Origin: an uncultured Coriobacteriaceae bacterium
GTDB taxonomy: Bacteria > Actinomycetota > Coriobacteriia > Coriobacteriales > Eggerthellaceae
Assembly: GCA_900552585.1 (NCBI GenBank)
Contig: USAB01000032.1
Location: forward strand, 1-17,948
Length of the DNA: 17,948 nt
Direction of reading: 5' to 3'
In this document: positions 7,363 through 14,179 of the stretch, in pieces
How the letters are laid out: every line of letters begins with the position of its first letter
How positions within the stretch are numbered: position 1 is the first letter of the stretch
The notes under the pieces: generated by a model
The model's database searches: none
The model's input: only the letters and a program-made list of their open reading frames with translations
What the model was told of the DNA's origin: nothing
Position numbers and translations under genes: made by a program

Positions 7363-8301
7363 CTACGACTTCGCGCGGCTCTTCGCCAACTCCGGCACCT
7401 GCGCCAACAGCACGGCAGCGAACATGAGCGCGCATCCCAACAGCTCGCGCCCTCCAAGCACCTCGCCCAGCAGCAGCCATCCACCCACTGCCGCGAACAC
7501 GGACTCCAAGCTCATAACGATGGCGGCTACGGCCGGATCCGCATACCGCTGTCCGGCAGTTTGCAACGTATAGCCCACACCGCTCGATATCACGCCGACA
7601 TACAGCAGCGGACCCAGCGCCCCAAGGAACACCTCGGGTGCCGGATGCTCGAAAACGGCCGCCGCGATGCCGGAAATGACGGCACTCGTGATGAACTGCA
7701 GCATGGTCAGCTTTACCGGGTCGCACTTTGCAAAGCGGTCGATGATGAACAGGTGGACCGTGTAGAAGACGGCGCCTGCCAAGCAGATGAGGTCGCCCGC
7801 ATACACGCCGTCGATGCCGCCCGACAGGCATAGCAGATACATGCCGACGATGCAAACGCCCGCTGCCGCGAACACCACGGGATGAATCTTCTTTCCCAAG
7901 AACGGCGAAGCCAGGGAAGCCATGACCACATACGTGGCGGTCAGGAATCCGGCGCGCCCCGACGCCGCAGCGTCCACCGGGTAAACGGTGATGCCCGCCT
8001 GCTGCAGATTGTCGGCTGCGAACAGCACAATGCCGCACGCAATGCCGCCGACGATCAACGCCCTCCTGGAATTCGAATCCGCCGCAACTGCTGCGAACGA
8101 TTCCTGCGCCGCCGTCGGTTTGCGCGTCGAGAAATGCCTGATACCTGCAACAATGCCCAACGCCCCTGCCGCCAACGCGCTCTTCGCAGCCACGAACGAA
8201 AACGGACTGATGCTTCCGGAGGCCTGCGTCTGAAATGCGAATGCCATGCCCCAAACCAGAGCGGCGCCCAGCAACAGCACCGTTCCCCGCATCCGATCCA
8301 T
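7363..8301 (-). CDS. EamA/DMT-superfamily permease
   Basis: This encodes a 312-residue integral membrane protein with ten predicted helices in two EamA repeats. Characteristic stretches are LLLGAALVWGMAFAFQTQA at the N-terminus, AGFLTATYVVMASLASPFLGKKIHP closing repeat 1, GDLICLAGAVFYTVHLFIIDRF opening repeat 2 and AAIVMSLESVFAAVGGWLLLGE closing it. The 'SLESVFAAxxGWLLLGE' ending is typical of the YdcZ/RhaT-like branch. The soluble insertion after helix 2 (HFSTRKPTAAQESFAAV...) is longer than usual. I chose the ATG at 8301 because GAAGGGGG precedes it at normal spacing and the first helix follows within ten residues; upstream in-frame ATGs add a non-family, basic leader. It converges with the SGNH gene and has a probable extended -10 promoter about 80 bases upstream of its start. 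It probably exports a small metabolite of unknown identity. Confidence 0.9.
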   Translation of the reverse strand: MDRMRGTVLLLGAALVWGMAFAFQTQASGSISPFSFVAAKSALAAGALGIVAGIRHFSTRKPTAAQESFAAVAADSNSRRALIVGGIACGIVLFAADNLQQAGITVYPVDAAASGRAGFLTATYVVMASLASPFLGKKIHPVVFAAAGVCIVGMYLLCLSGGIDGVYAGDLICLAGAVFYTVHLFIIDRFAKCDPVKLTMLQFITSAVISGIAAAVFEHPAPEVFLGALGPLLYVGVISSGVGYTLQTAGQRYADPAVAAIVMSLESVFAAVGGWLLLGEVLGGRELLGCALMFAAVLLAQVPELAKSRAKS

Positions 8302-8380
8302 CGGGCCCCCTTCCCGCATCATCAGCCGAACCGTTGCACAGACGCCCCGGCCGGCTGCCCGCCGAAGCGCAAACTTGCTT

Positions 8381-8389
8381 ATTGTAGCA
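8381..8389 (-). promoter_or_regulatory. Extended -10 promoter element for the EamA gene at 7363-8301
   Basis: The minus strand reads TGC-TACAAT, matching the extended -10 pattern TGn-TATAAT with one mismatch. No good -35 hexamer is present, which is common for extended -10 promoters. The predicted leader is about 70-75 nt. Confidence 0.45.
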
Positions 8390-8464
8390 TTGGTGGCATG
8401 AATGTTATTCGTGCCGAAGAGCTGCGGACATACGGACTGCACAGCGCAGCGAGCGCCCCTTTCC

Positions 8465-8539
8465 CGCCGTCATGCAGCCGTCACGCTCGCGCCGTCATGC
8501 CGCAGTCGCACTCGCGCCATCGTGCCCGCCATCGTGCTC
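8465..8539. repeat. Three degenerate tandem copies of a ~25-bp unit
   Basis: Two adjacent 25-base units (8465-8489 and 8490-8514) share the first 11 bases CGCCGTCATGC and agree at 21 of 25 positions. A third, more diverged copy (8515-8539) contains CGCCATCGTGC twice. The array sits between the stop codon of the FN3 protein gene and the EamA promoter, and it is too short and too contiguous to be a CRISPR array. Confidence 0.5.
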
Positions 8540-8561
8540 CCTTGAGGCGGCTGAGCTGCAG

Positions 8562-10589
8562 CTAGATCCGATAGAGGTAATTGTCGCGCAGCAGGCGGGA
8601 ATAGGGAACGTACTTCACCTTCACCACGCGCACCTTCTTCCTGCGGATAACCTTCACACGCTTCTTCTTGCCATGGACCATGCGGACGACGATGACGCGC
8701 TTCTTCTTAATAACATGTTTGACGACCTTCACCTTCCGGTACGCCTGCTGGTAGGCGCTGACATACGTGCCCAAATAGCACCTTCCCCCGGCGATGAACA
8801 TCCCCTCCAGTTCTCCGATGATGCCCGGCGTCACCGCCCCGACAGACGCGCCACCCCAAGTGTACGTCATGATGCGGGTATGCCCCTTCCCGGCCGCGCT
8901 CAGGCACAGGCTGATGTAGGAGTCGGTCACCTCGATACCCTGGTAGTTGCAATATCCCTCGTGCGGTATGTCAATGAAACGGACGGGCTCGAACGAGCGA
9001 TCCAGGATCAGCAGGTCGCGGCAACCCTTCGTCACCACCGCATACTGTTGACGCGCCGAACAGTACGCGATGGACGAGAACCCAGAAATACGCGCCCGCC
9101 TCTTCTCGCCGATGCCCAACGCCTGCGCGTCCAGCGACGGCGTGAACGTACCAACGACATCGAGTGCATCCGGATCGATGGCAGTGAAGCGCTCCCTATT
9201 CGTCGTGCAGCGGGCCACGACGATAATGCGGTCGTCCGGGTTGTACGTCAAATCGTTCGCATGGGCCGCATCCAGCACGCCGGAGACCTTCGCCACCGCG
9301 CCGTCTGAAAGGCGCACCTTCACAATCTTGCAATTCTCCTTCGTACGGTTGTACAGCGCGAAGTAGCCGAAGACCCCGTCACTGCACGATCCCTGCAGCG
9401 TGTCGTAGCCGTACACCTTCTGGCGGGCGGCGGATCGTATTTCGAACGTCTTCTTCCCAATCTTGAGCTTCGAGAGCGCACGTTGTTTCGCCTGAACGCA
9501 GGTGCGGGCGCTCCAGGCTGAATAAAACCGGGACACGCCCGTATCGACGTATGCGCGCACGCGGACGTAATACGTCCGGTTCGCCTTGAGTTTGCTCAGT
9601 GCTGCACCACCTTTCGCCGCACTGCGGATCCAGATGGTCTTTTTCGCCGCGAACAACGCGTCAGTGGAATATTGGATCTGATAGCCCGAGGCGTTAGAAT
9701 TCGTCGTCCACGACACCTTCGCCGTCACCGCGGATGCCTTCTTCGAGAACGCCCTCACCGTCGGCGCAGAAAGCGTGAGGCACGAAACGGCCGACGAAGA
9801 CCGTTCGATCAACGTGCCGCCGCCGCTTGCTTCGTCTGCCGGCAACGCATTGCCTTTTGCTGCCGACGTGCTGCGCTGCAACGCCGCGCTGTTCGCCGTT
9901 GATGCCGTATCGGTCTTAGTCTTGCCTACGGCCTGCGCATATGCCGCTACTCGATAGCGATATGCCGTGTTTGCCTGGGCGCTTGCGTCTGTCCATGAGC
10001 GCCGCAAAGGGGACTTCAGGTGCGCAACCCGAACGGGATCGGTACCGGCAGTCCACCGGTAGATGTCGTAGCCATCCGCATTCGCAACGCGGCCCCACTC
10101 CAGAAGGACGCCCTTGCTCTGCGCCTCGATGCGTTGAATCACCGGCGCTGAAAGCTCGATGGGTACCGGCGTATTGGAGGCGTTGCCCGCAGACGCCATC
10201 TCATCCGCGAAGGTCGATTTTTCCGTGCTGGCGGAAGAACCAGAAGGCTCCGACGCATTCGAAGCGCCGAAAGAGGCGGCATCGTTTGACTCCTCACCGC
10301 CGTCGCCCGCACCGTCGGTGCTTTCAGCACCGGTTGCCGACGTGGCGGACGATACGCCATCCGCTGCGGATGCAGTGCCCGCAGATGACGCGCTTCCAGA
10401 GGCGGTGGCTTCCACGGAGGTTGCCGAGGACGCGGCGGTGCCTCCCGACGTTGCCTCGGCCGCCTGCGCGCACGCGGGCCCAAGCGCCAGGGCCAGCGCC
10501 ACGCCCATCGCAAGGCTTGCCAGCCCCCGGCGGACCGCCCGCACCCGCGTACCCGTTCTTCCTATTGCACCGCACATTCTGCTTCGCAT
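8562..10589 (-). CDS. Secreted FN3-repeat protein with propeller-like domain and polybasic C-terminal tail
   Basis: This encodes a 675-residue exported protein. The N-terminus carries a basic region and a hydrophobic signal segment (GLASLAMGVALALALGPA), with likely cleavage after AQA near residue 43; an RR pair precedes it but is not a strict Tat motif. Residues about 45-140 are a Ser/Ala/Thr/Glu-rich linker. Two fibronectin type III domains follow (about 146-236 and 272-366), each with the WxxxxxAxGYxIxxxT...YxxRVxAY pattern. Residues about 395-610 look like part of a beta-propeller (AAHANDLTYNP, FSSIAYC, YQGIEVTDSYI, GELEGMFIAGGRCYLG). Residues about 618-660 form a tail of alternating Val/Ile and Lys/Arg. 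There is no LPxTG motif or C-terminal membrane helix. GGGAG lies shortly upstream of ATG 10589. It is divergent from feoAB. A surface or wall-associated role is inferred; I do not recognise a named family. Confidence 0.85.
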   Translation of the reverse strand: MRSRMCGAIGRTGTRVRAVRRGLASLAMGVALALALGPACAQAAEATSGGTAASSATSVEATASGSASSAGTASAADGVSSATSATGAESTDGAGDGGEESNDAASFGASNASEPSGSSASTEKSTFADEMASAGNASNTPVPIELSAPVIQRIEAQSKGVLLEWGRVANADGYDIYRWTAGTDPVRVAHLKSPLRRSWTDASAQANTAYRYRVAAYAQAVGKTKTDTASTANSAALQRSTSAAKGNALPADEASGGGTLIERSSSAVSCLTLSAPTVRAFSKKASAVTAKVSWTTNSNASGYQIQYSTDALFAAKKTIWIRSAAKGGAALSKLKANRTYYVRVRAYVDTGVSRFYSAWSARTCVQAKQRALSKLKIGKKTFEIRSAARQKVYGYDTLQGSCSDGVFGYFALYNRTKENCKIVKVRLSDGAVAKVSGVLDAAHANDLTYNPDDRIIVVARCTTNRERFTAIDPDALDVVGTFTPSLDAQALGIGEKRRARISGFSSIAYCSARQQYAVVTKGCRDLLILDRSFEPVRFIDIPHEGYCNYQGIEVTDSYISLCLSAAGKGHTRIMTYTWGGASVGAVTPGIIGELEGMFIAGGRCYLGTYVSAYQQAYRKVKVVKHVIKKKRVIVVRMVHGKKKRVKVIRRKKVRVVKVKYVPYSRLLRDNYLYRI

Positions 10590-10641
10590 GGATCTCCCGC
10601 ACCCGTTATTCCCCCATTAGGCTAGCACGGACCGCACGGCG

Positions 10642-10688
10642 GGAACGGGCGTATCTTTCATTTACGAAGGTTGACGATACGGAACGGG
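10642..10688. promoter_or_regulatory. Paired direct and inverted repeats in the FN3-protein / feoAB divergent region
   Basis: Two copies of GGAACGGG (10642-10649 and 10681-10688) flank an inverted pair CGTATC (10650-10655) / GATACG (10676-10681). The arrangement is symmetrical about the middle of the 247-bp divergent intergenic region and could bind a regulator of either gene. It does not match a Fur or DtxR/IdeR consensus. Confidence 0.25.
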
Positions 10689-10744
10689 TGCCGCCGTTCA
10701 CTTTCCCCTCACGTGAAATCCCTGTGCATTCCCGAACGCGGGTA

Positions 10745-10773
10745 TTGAAGCCGCTCATCCTTTCTCGCAAAAT
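10745..10773 (+). promoter_or_regulatory. Candidate sigma-70-type promoter for feoAB
   Basis: TTGAAG (10745-10750) and CAAAAT (10768-10773) are separated by exactly 17 bases, each matching consensus at four of six positions. The predicted transcript would start near 10780, leaving a leader of about 57 nt before the GTG start. No clear iron-regulator box overlaps it. Confidence 0.35.
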
Positions 10774-10836
10774 GTAAGTCGTAAAAAACTTTGAACGCAC
10801 AAGTAAATCGAGCAGAAGAGCTGGAGACCGCAAGCC

Positions 10837-13224
10837 GTGGCAAACGAAGCAACGTTCGCACTGAGCACATTGGAGATCGGCGACTCCGCAGTCATCGTCG
10901 ACGTTGGCGGCGAAGGGGCCCTGAGGCAGCATTTCCTGGACATGGGCGTCATTCCGGGAGCCGTCATCTCCTTCGAGAAATACGCCCCCATGGGAGACCC
11001 CATGGAATTCACCATACATGGCTATGACCTGACGCTGCGCGTTGCAGACGCCGAGAAGATCACGGTCCGCGCGCTGACGGGCGCCGAATCGCGCGCGCAT
11101 GAATCGCGGTTCGGCCAGCCCGCAGGCGCCGTCGACGACGCCGAGCATCCCGGCCTGGGCGAGGGCGGCAAGTACCACGCCCACGACGAGAACAAACCGC
11201 TGCCGAAGGGCACGGTGCTCACGTTCGCCTTGGCCGGCAACCAGAACTGCGGCAAGACGACGCTGTTCAACCAGCTCACCGGCGCAAACCAGCATGTGGG
11301 GAACTTCCCGGGCGTCACGGTAGACCGCAAGGACGGCCCCATCAAGGGCCACCCGAATACGGACGTGGTGGACCTGCCCGGCATCTACAGCATGTCGCCC
11401 TACAGCTCCGAGGAGATCGTCAGCCGCCAGTACATCCTGGAGGAGAAGCCGAAGGCCATCATCAATATCGTGGACGCCACGAACATCGAGCGCAACCTGT
11501 ACCTGACCATGCAGCTCATGGAGCTGGATGTGCCCATGGTGCTGGCGCTGAATATGATGGACGAGATGCAGGGCAACGGCGGGTCCGTCCGCATCAACGA
11601 GATGGAGCGCCTGCTGGGCATCCCGGTGATCCCCATCTCCGCCGTGAAGGGCGAGGGCGTGGACGAGCTCATCGGCCACGCGCTGCATGTGGCGGAATAC
11701 CAGGAATACTCCGGGCGGCAGGACTTCTGCGACGCCTCCGACCACGGTGGCGCCGTCCATCGTGCGCTGCACGGCGTCATGCACCTCATCGAGGACCACG
11801 CCCAGCGCGCCGGGATTCCCGCCCGCTTCGCCGCCACGAAGCTCATCGAGGGCGACGAGCGCGTCGAACAGGCCCTGAAGCTTGACCAGAACGAGCGCGA
11901 GACCATCACGCATATCGTGCGCCAGATGGAGCAGGAACGCGGCCTGGACCGCGCGGCCGCCATTGCCGACATGCGCTTCTCGTTCATCGCGAAGGTGGTC
12001 TCGCAGACCGTCGTGAAGCCGAAGCGCAGCAAGGAGCAGGAGCGCAGCCGCAGGGCCGACCGCTTCCTGACCGGCAAGTACACCGCCATCCCTGCGTTCG
12101 TCGGCATCATGGCGCTCATCTTCTGGCTCACGTTCAACGTCATCGGCGCCTTCTTCCAAGACTTGCTTGCGCAGGGCATCGAGCAGCTGACGGACGCGAC
12201 GGACGCCGCCCTCACGGCCGGCAACGTGGCGGGTCCGCTGCATTCGCTGGTCATAGACGGCGTGTTCACGGGCGTGGGCACGGTGATCTCGTTCATCCCC
12301 ATCATCATCGTGCTGTTCTTCTTCCTGTCGCTGCTGGAAGATACCGGCTACATGGCACGCGTAGCCTTCGTCATGGACAAGCTGCTGCGCAAGATAGGCC
12401 TGTCGGGGCGCAGCATCGTACCCATGCTCGTGGGCTTCGGCTGCACCGTGCCCGCCGTCATGGCCACGCGTACGCTGCCTTCCGAGCGCGACCGCAAGCT
12501 GACCATCTTGCTGACGCCGTTCATGAGCTGCTCCACGAAGATCACCATCTACAGCTTCCTGACCGCGGCGTTCTTCCCCGGACAGGGCGGCCTGATCATG
12601 GTGTGCCTGTACTTCCTGGGCATCCTGGTGGGCATCCTGACGGCGCTCATCGGACGGAAGAGCCTGTTCAAGGGCGAGGCCGTACCGTTCGTTATGGAGC
12701 TGCCGAATTACCGCATGCCCAGCCTAAAGAGCGTCTGCCGCCTGGCATGGGACAAGACGAAGGACTTCCTGCAGCGCGCGTTCACCGTCATCTTCCTGGC
12801 CACGATCATCGTGTGGTTCCTGCAGACGTTCGACTGGCGCTTCACCATGGTCGCCGATCCCAGCCAGAGCCTGCTGGCCGCCGTGGCCGGTGTCATCGCG
12901 CCCATTTTCGCGCCGCTGGGCTTCGGCGACTGGCGCATCGCGACGGCGCTCATCGCCGGCTTCATGGCGAAGGAGACCGTTGTTTCCACGCTGTCCGTAC
13001 TGTTCAGCGGCACGGGCGCGCTGCTTGCCGCCATAACGCCGCTCGCCGCGCTGTCGCTGCTGGTGTTCTGCCTGCTGTATACGCCGTGCATTGCCGCCAT
13101 AGCCAGCATCCGCCGCGAACTGGGCGGCAAATGGGCCTTCGGCATCGTGGTGTTCCAATGCTGCGTTGCGTGGGTCGTGGCGTTCATCGTGCGCCTGGTG
13201 GGGCTTGCGCTGGGTTTCGCGTAA
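10837..13224 (+). CDS. feoB: Fused FeoA-FeoB ferrous iron uptake protein
   Basis: This encodes a 795-residue inner-membrane GTPase transporter for Fe(II) uptake under reducing conditions. Residues about 8-80 are a FeoA (SH3-like) domain, including GEGALRQHFLDMGVIPGAVI. A His/Asp/Glu-containing linker (about 82-124, with KYHAHDEN) joins it to FeoB. The G domain shows G1 GNQNCGKTT (134-142), G2 VGNFPGVTV (154-162), G3 DLPG (179-182), G4 NMMD (239-242) and a G5-like SAVKGEG. A helical domain follows, then the polytopic core with the two Gate/nucleoside-recognition halves and Cys-containing GFGCTVPAVMATR. Translation begins at GTG 10837, the only start in frame with the FeoA domain, with GGAG at 10823-10826 about 10 bases upstream. 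No separate feoA or feoC is present nearby. FeoA normally interacts with FeoB, so the fusion fixes their stoichiometry. Confidence 0.95.
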   Translation: MANEATFALSTLEIGDSAVIVDVGGEGALRQHFLDMGVIPGAVISFEKYAPMGDPMEFTIHGYDLTLRVADAEKITVRALTGAESRAHESRFGQPAGAVDDAEHPGLGEGGKYHAHDENKPLPKGTVLTFALAGNQNCGKTTLFNQLTGANQHVGNFPGVTVDRKDGPIKGHPNTDVVDLPGIYSMSPYSSEEIVSRQYILEEKPKAIINIVDATNIERNLYLTMQLMELDVPMVLALNMMDEMQGNGGSVRINEMERLLGIPVIPISAVKGEGVDELIGHALHVAEYQEYSGRQDFCDASDHGGAVHRALHGVMHLIEDHAQRAGIPARFAATKLIEGDERVEQALKLDQNERETITHIVRQMEQERGLDRAAAIADMRFSFIAKVVSQTVVKPKRSKEQERSRRADRFLTGKYTAIPAFVGIMALIFWLTFNVIGAFFQDLLAQGIEQLTDATDAALTAGNVAGPLHSLVIDGVFTGVGTVISFIPIIIVLFFFLSLLEDTGYMARVAFVMDKLLRKIGLSGRSIVPMLVGFGCTVPAVMATRTLPSERDRKLTILLTPFMSCSTKITIYSFLTAAFFPGQGGLIMVCLYFLGILVGILTALIGRKSLFKGEAVPFVMELPNYRMPSLKSVCRLAWDKTKDFLQRAFTVIFLATIIVWFLQTFDWRFTMVADPSQSLLAAVAGVIAPIFAPLGFGDWRIATALIAGFMAKETVVSTLSVLFSGTGALLAAITPLAALSLLVFCLLYTPCIAAIASIRRELGGKWAFGIVVFQCCVAWVVAFIVRLVGLALGFA

Positions 13225-13366
13225 GAGTGCCGTTTGCGCGGTTGCGGTCCGCACTTCCGGCAGGCGGCGTCTGCGCCGACCGCCGCGCGTGCCAGCCGCC
13301 GCATCCCGCACCGCATACCGCCCGCGCCTGACGCCGCATCCCGGCACTGCCCGCCCGATTGCATTC

Positions 13367-13395
13367 TTGACGGGCTTTTCCCCATCGTTCATAAT
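13367..13395 (+). promoter_or_regulatory. Promoter of the mntP riboswitch transcript
   Basis: TTGACG (13367-13372) and CATAAT (13390-13395) are separated by 17 bases, each one mismatch or so from the sigma-70 consensus. This is the best promoter in the window. Transcription would start near 13402, directly at the first helix of the riboswitch aptamer, so the RNA would begin with the sensor. Confidence 0.75.
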
Positions 13396-13397
13396 GG

Positions 13398-13580
13398 CAG
13401 CCTGCGTGAGGGAGTAGCAGGCGCACGCTGTGCGCAGCAAGTCAACATACTGGCAAGGGACAATACGCCTGGCTTGCTTTCGATTGCGAGACTCATGCAT
13501 TGCTGCGAAGGCTATGCATGGGCGTCCCTGTATCTGAATTCGACCCCGGCCGTGGCCATCCGCTGCGACCGGGGTTTTAC
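13398..13580 (+). ncRNA. yybP-ykoY manganese riboswitch with transcription-terminating expression platform
   Basis: The mntP leader contains the signature segments of the yybP-ykoY Mn(II) aptamer in the right order: GAGGGAGTAGC (13408-13418), GTCAACATAC (13441-13450) and TGCGAGAC (13485-13492). The closing helix P1 is visible as TGCGTGAG (13403-13410) pairing with CTCATGCA (13492-13499) with one wobble. CAGGCG (13418-13423) pairs with CGCCTG (13466-13471), and GCGCA...TGCGC forms a hairpin at 13421-13435. Downstream, CATGCAT (13494-13500) can instead pair with ATGCATG (13514-13520), which competes with P1, and an intrinsic terminator follows at 13543-13578. Known members of the class bind Mn(II) and turn on exporters such as MntP, which is the gene here. 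The assignment rests on motif recall, not a covariance search. Confidence 0.9.
13543..13578 (+). terminator. Intrinsic terminator of the Mn riboswitch
   Basis: ACCCCGG (13543-13549) pairs with CCGGGGT (13569-13575) across a 19-base loop and ends in TTTT (13575-13578), immediately before the mntP ribosome binding site. GGGcGTC (13520-13526) could pair with GACCCC (13542-13547) as an antiterminator, giving a Mn-on switch. The loop is longer than usual for a terminator but contains an internal GGCC-GT-GGCC inverted repeat. Confidence 0.7.
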
Positions 13581-13597
13581 GATATAAGGAGACGAAC

Positions 13598-14179
13598 ATG
13601 AATCTCGCATTCTTCACGAATGCCATCCTGCTGGGCGTGGGTCTGGCCATGGACGCGTTCTCGGTATCCATGGCAAACGGCTTGGGAGAGCCGAAGATGC
13701 GGCGCCGCAAGCTGCTGGCCGTCGCCGCCACGTTCGGCGGGTTCCAGTTCCTCATGCCCATGATCGGCTGGACCTGCGTGCATACCGTGGTGCAGTATTT
13801 CAGCGCATTCCAGCTTCTGATTCCCTGGATTGCCCTGGGGCTGCTGGGGTACATCGGCGGCAAGATGCTGCTGGAAGGCATCCGCGGCGATGCGACCGAG
13901 GAGGGCTCGACGCGCCTTACCGCGAAGACGCTGCTGCTCCAAGGCATGGCGACCTCCATCGACGCGCTGTCCGTCGGCTTCGCCATCGCGAACTACGACC
14001 TAATCTCCGCCACCGTATGCTCGCTTGTCATCATGGTGGAGACGTTCGCCATCAGCGTTGCCGGCGTGCTCATCGGCCGAGCATTCGGCACGCGGCTGGC
14101 AGGCAAGGCCTCAATCCTGGGCGGCGTGATCCTGATCGGCATCGGCTTGGAGATTTTCATCTCGAACATCTTTTTCTAA
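13598..14179 (+). CDS. mntP: Manganese efflux pump MntP
   Basis: This encodes a 193-residue integral membrane protein with six hydrophobic segments, the normal size of MntP (YebN). It exports Mn(II) across the cytoplasmic membrane and protects against manganese excess. Two related halves each carry the family signature with a membrane-embedded Asp: GLAMDAFSVSMANG (Asp19) and MATSIDALSVGFA (Asp122). GLLGYIGGKMLLEG lies between them, followed by a charged cytoplasmic loop with GDATEEGS. ATG 13598 follows AAGGAG (13586-13591) at a 6-base spacing. The gene is preceded by its own promoter and a yybP-ykoY Mn riboswitch, the classical regulatory partner of this family, which strongly supports the assignment. 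Its TAA stop overlaps by four bases with the stop codon of the convergent gene at 14176-15138. Confidence 0.96.
   Translation: MNLAFFTNAILLGVGLAMDAFSVSMANGLGEPKMRRRKLLAVAATFGGFQFLMPMIGWTCVHTVVQYFSAFQLLIPWIALGLLGYIGGKMLLEGIRGDATEEGSTRLTAKTLLLQGMATSIDALSVGFAIANYDLISATVCSLVIMVETFAISVAGVLIGRAFGTRLAGKASILGGVILIGIGLEIFISNIFF

Noticed and set aside
8465..8539. CRISPR array
   Set aside because: The repeats are contiguous, degenerate and lack spacers, and there are no cas genes.
10617..10626. TTAGGCTAGC as a DtxR/IdeR iron box between the FN3 gene and feoAB
   Set aside because: Only the left half resembles the consensus; the right half does not match, and a half site is expected by chance.
10606..12243. 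Minus-strand open frame of 545 codons opposite feoAB
   Set aside because: Antisense of the FeoA and G-domain coding region; no recognisable domain and typical shadow composition.
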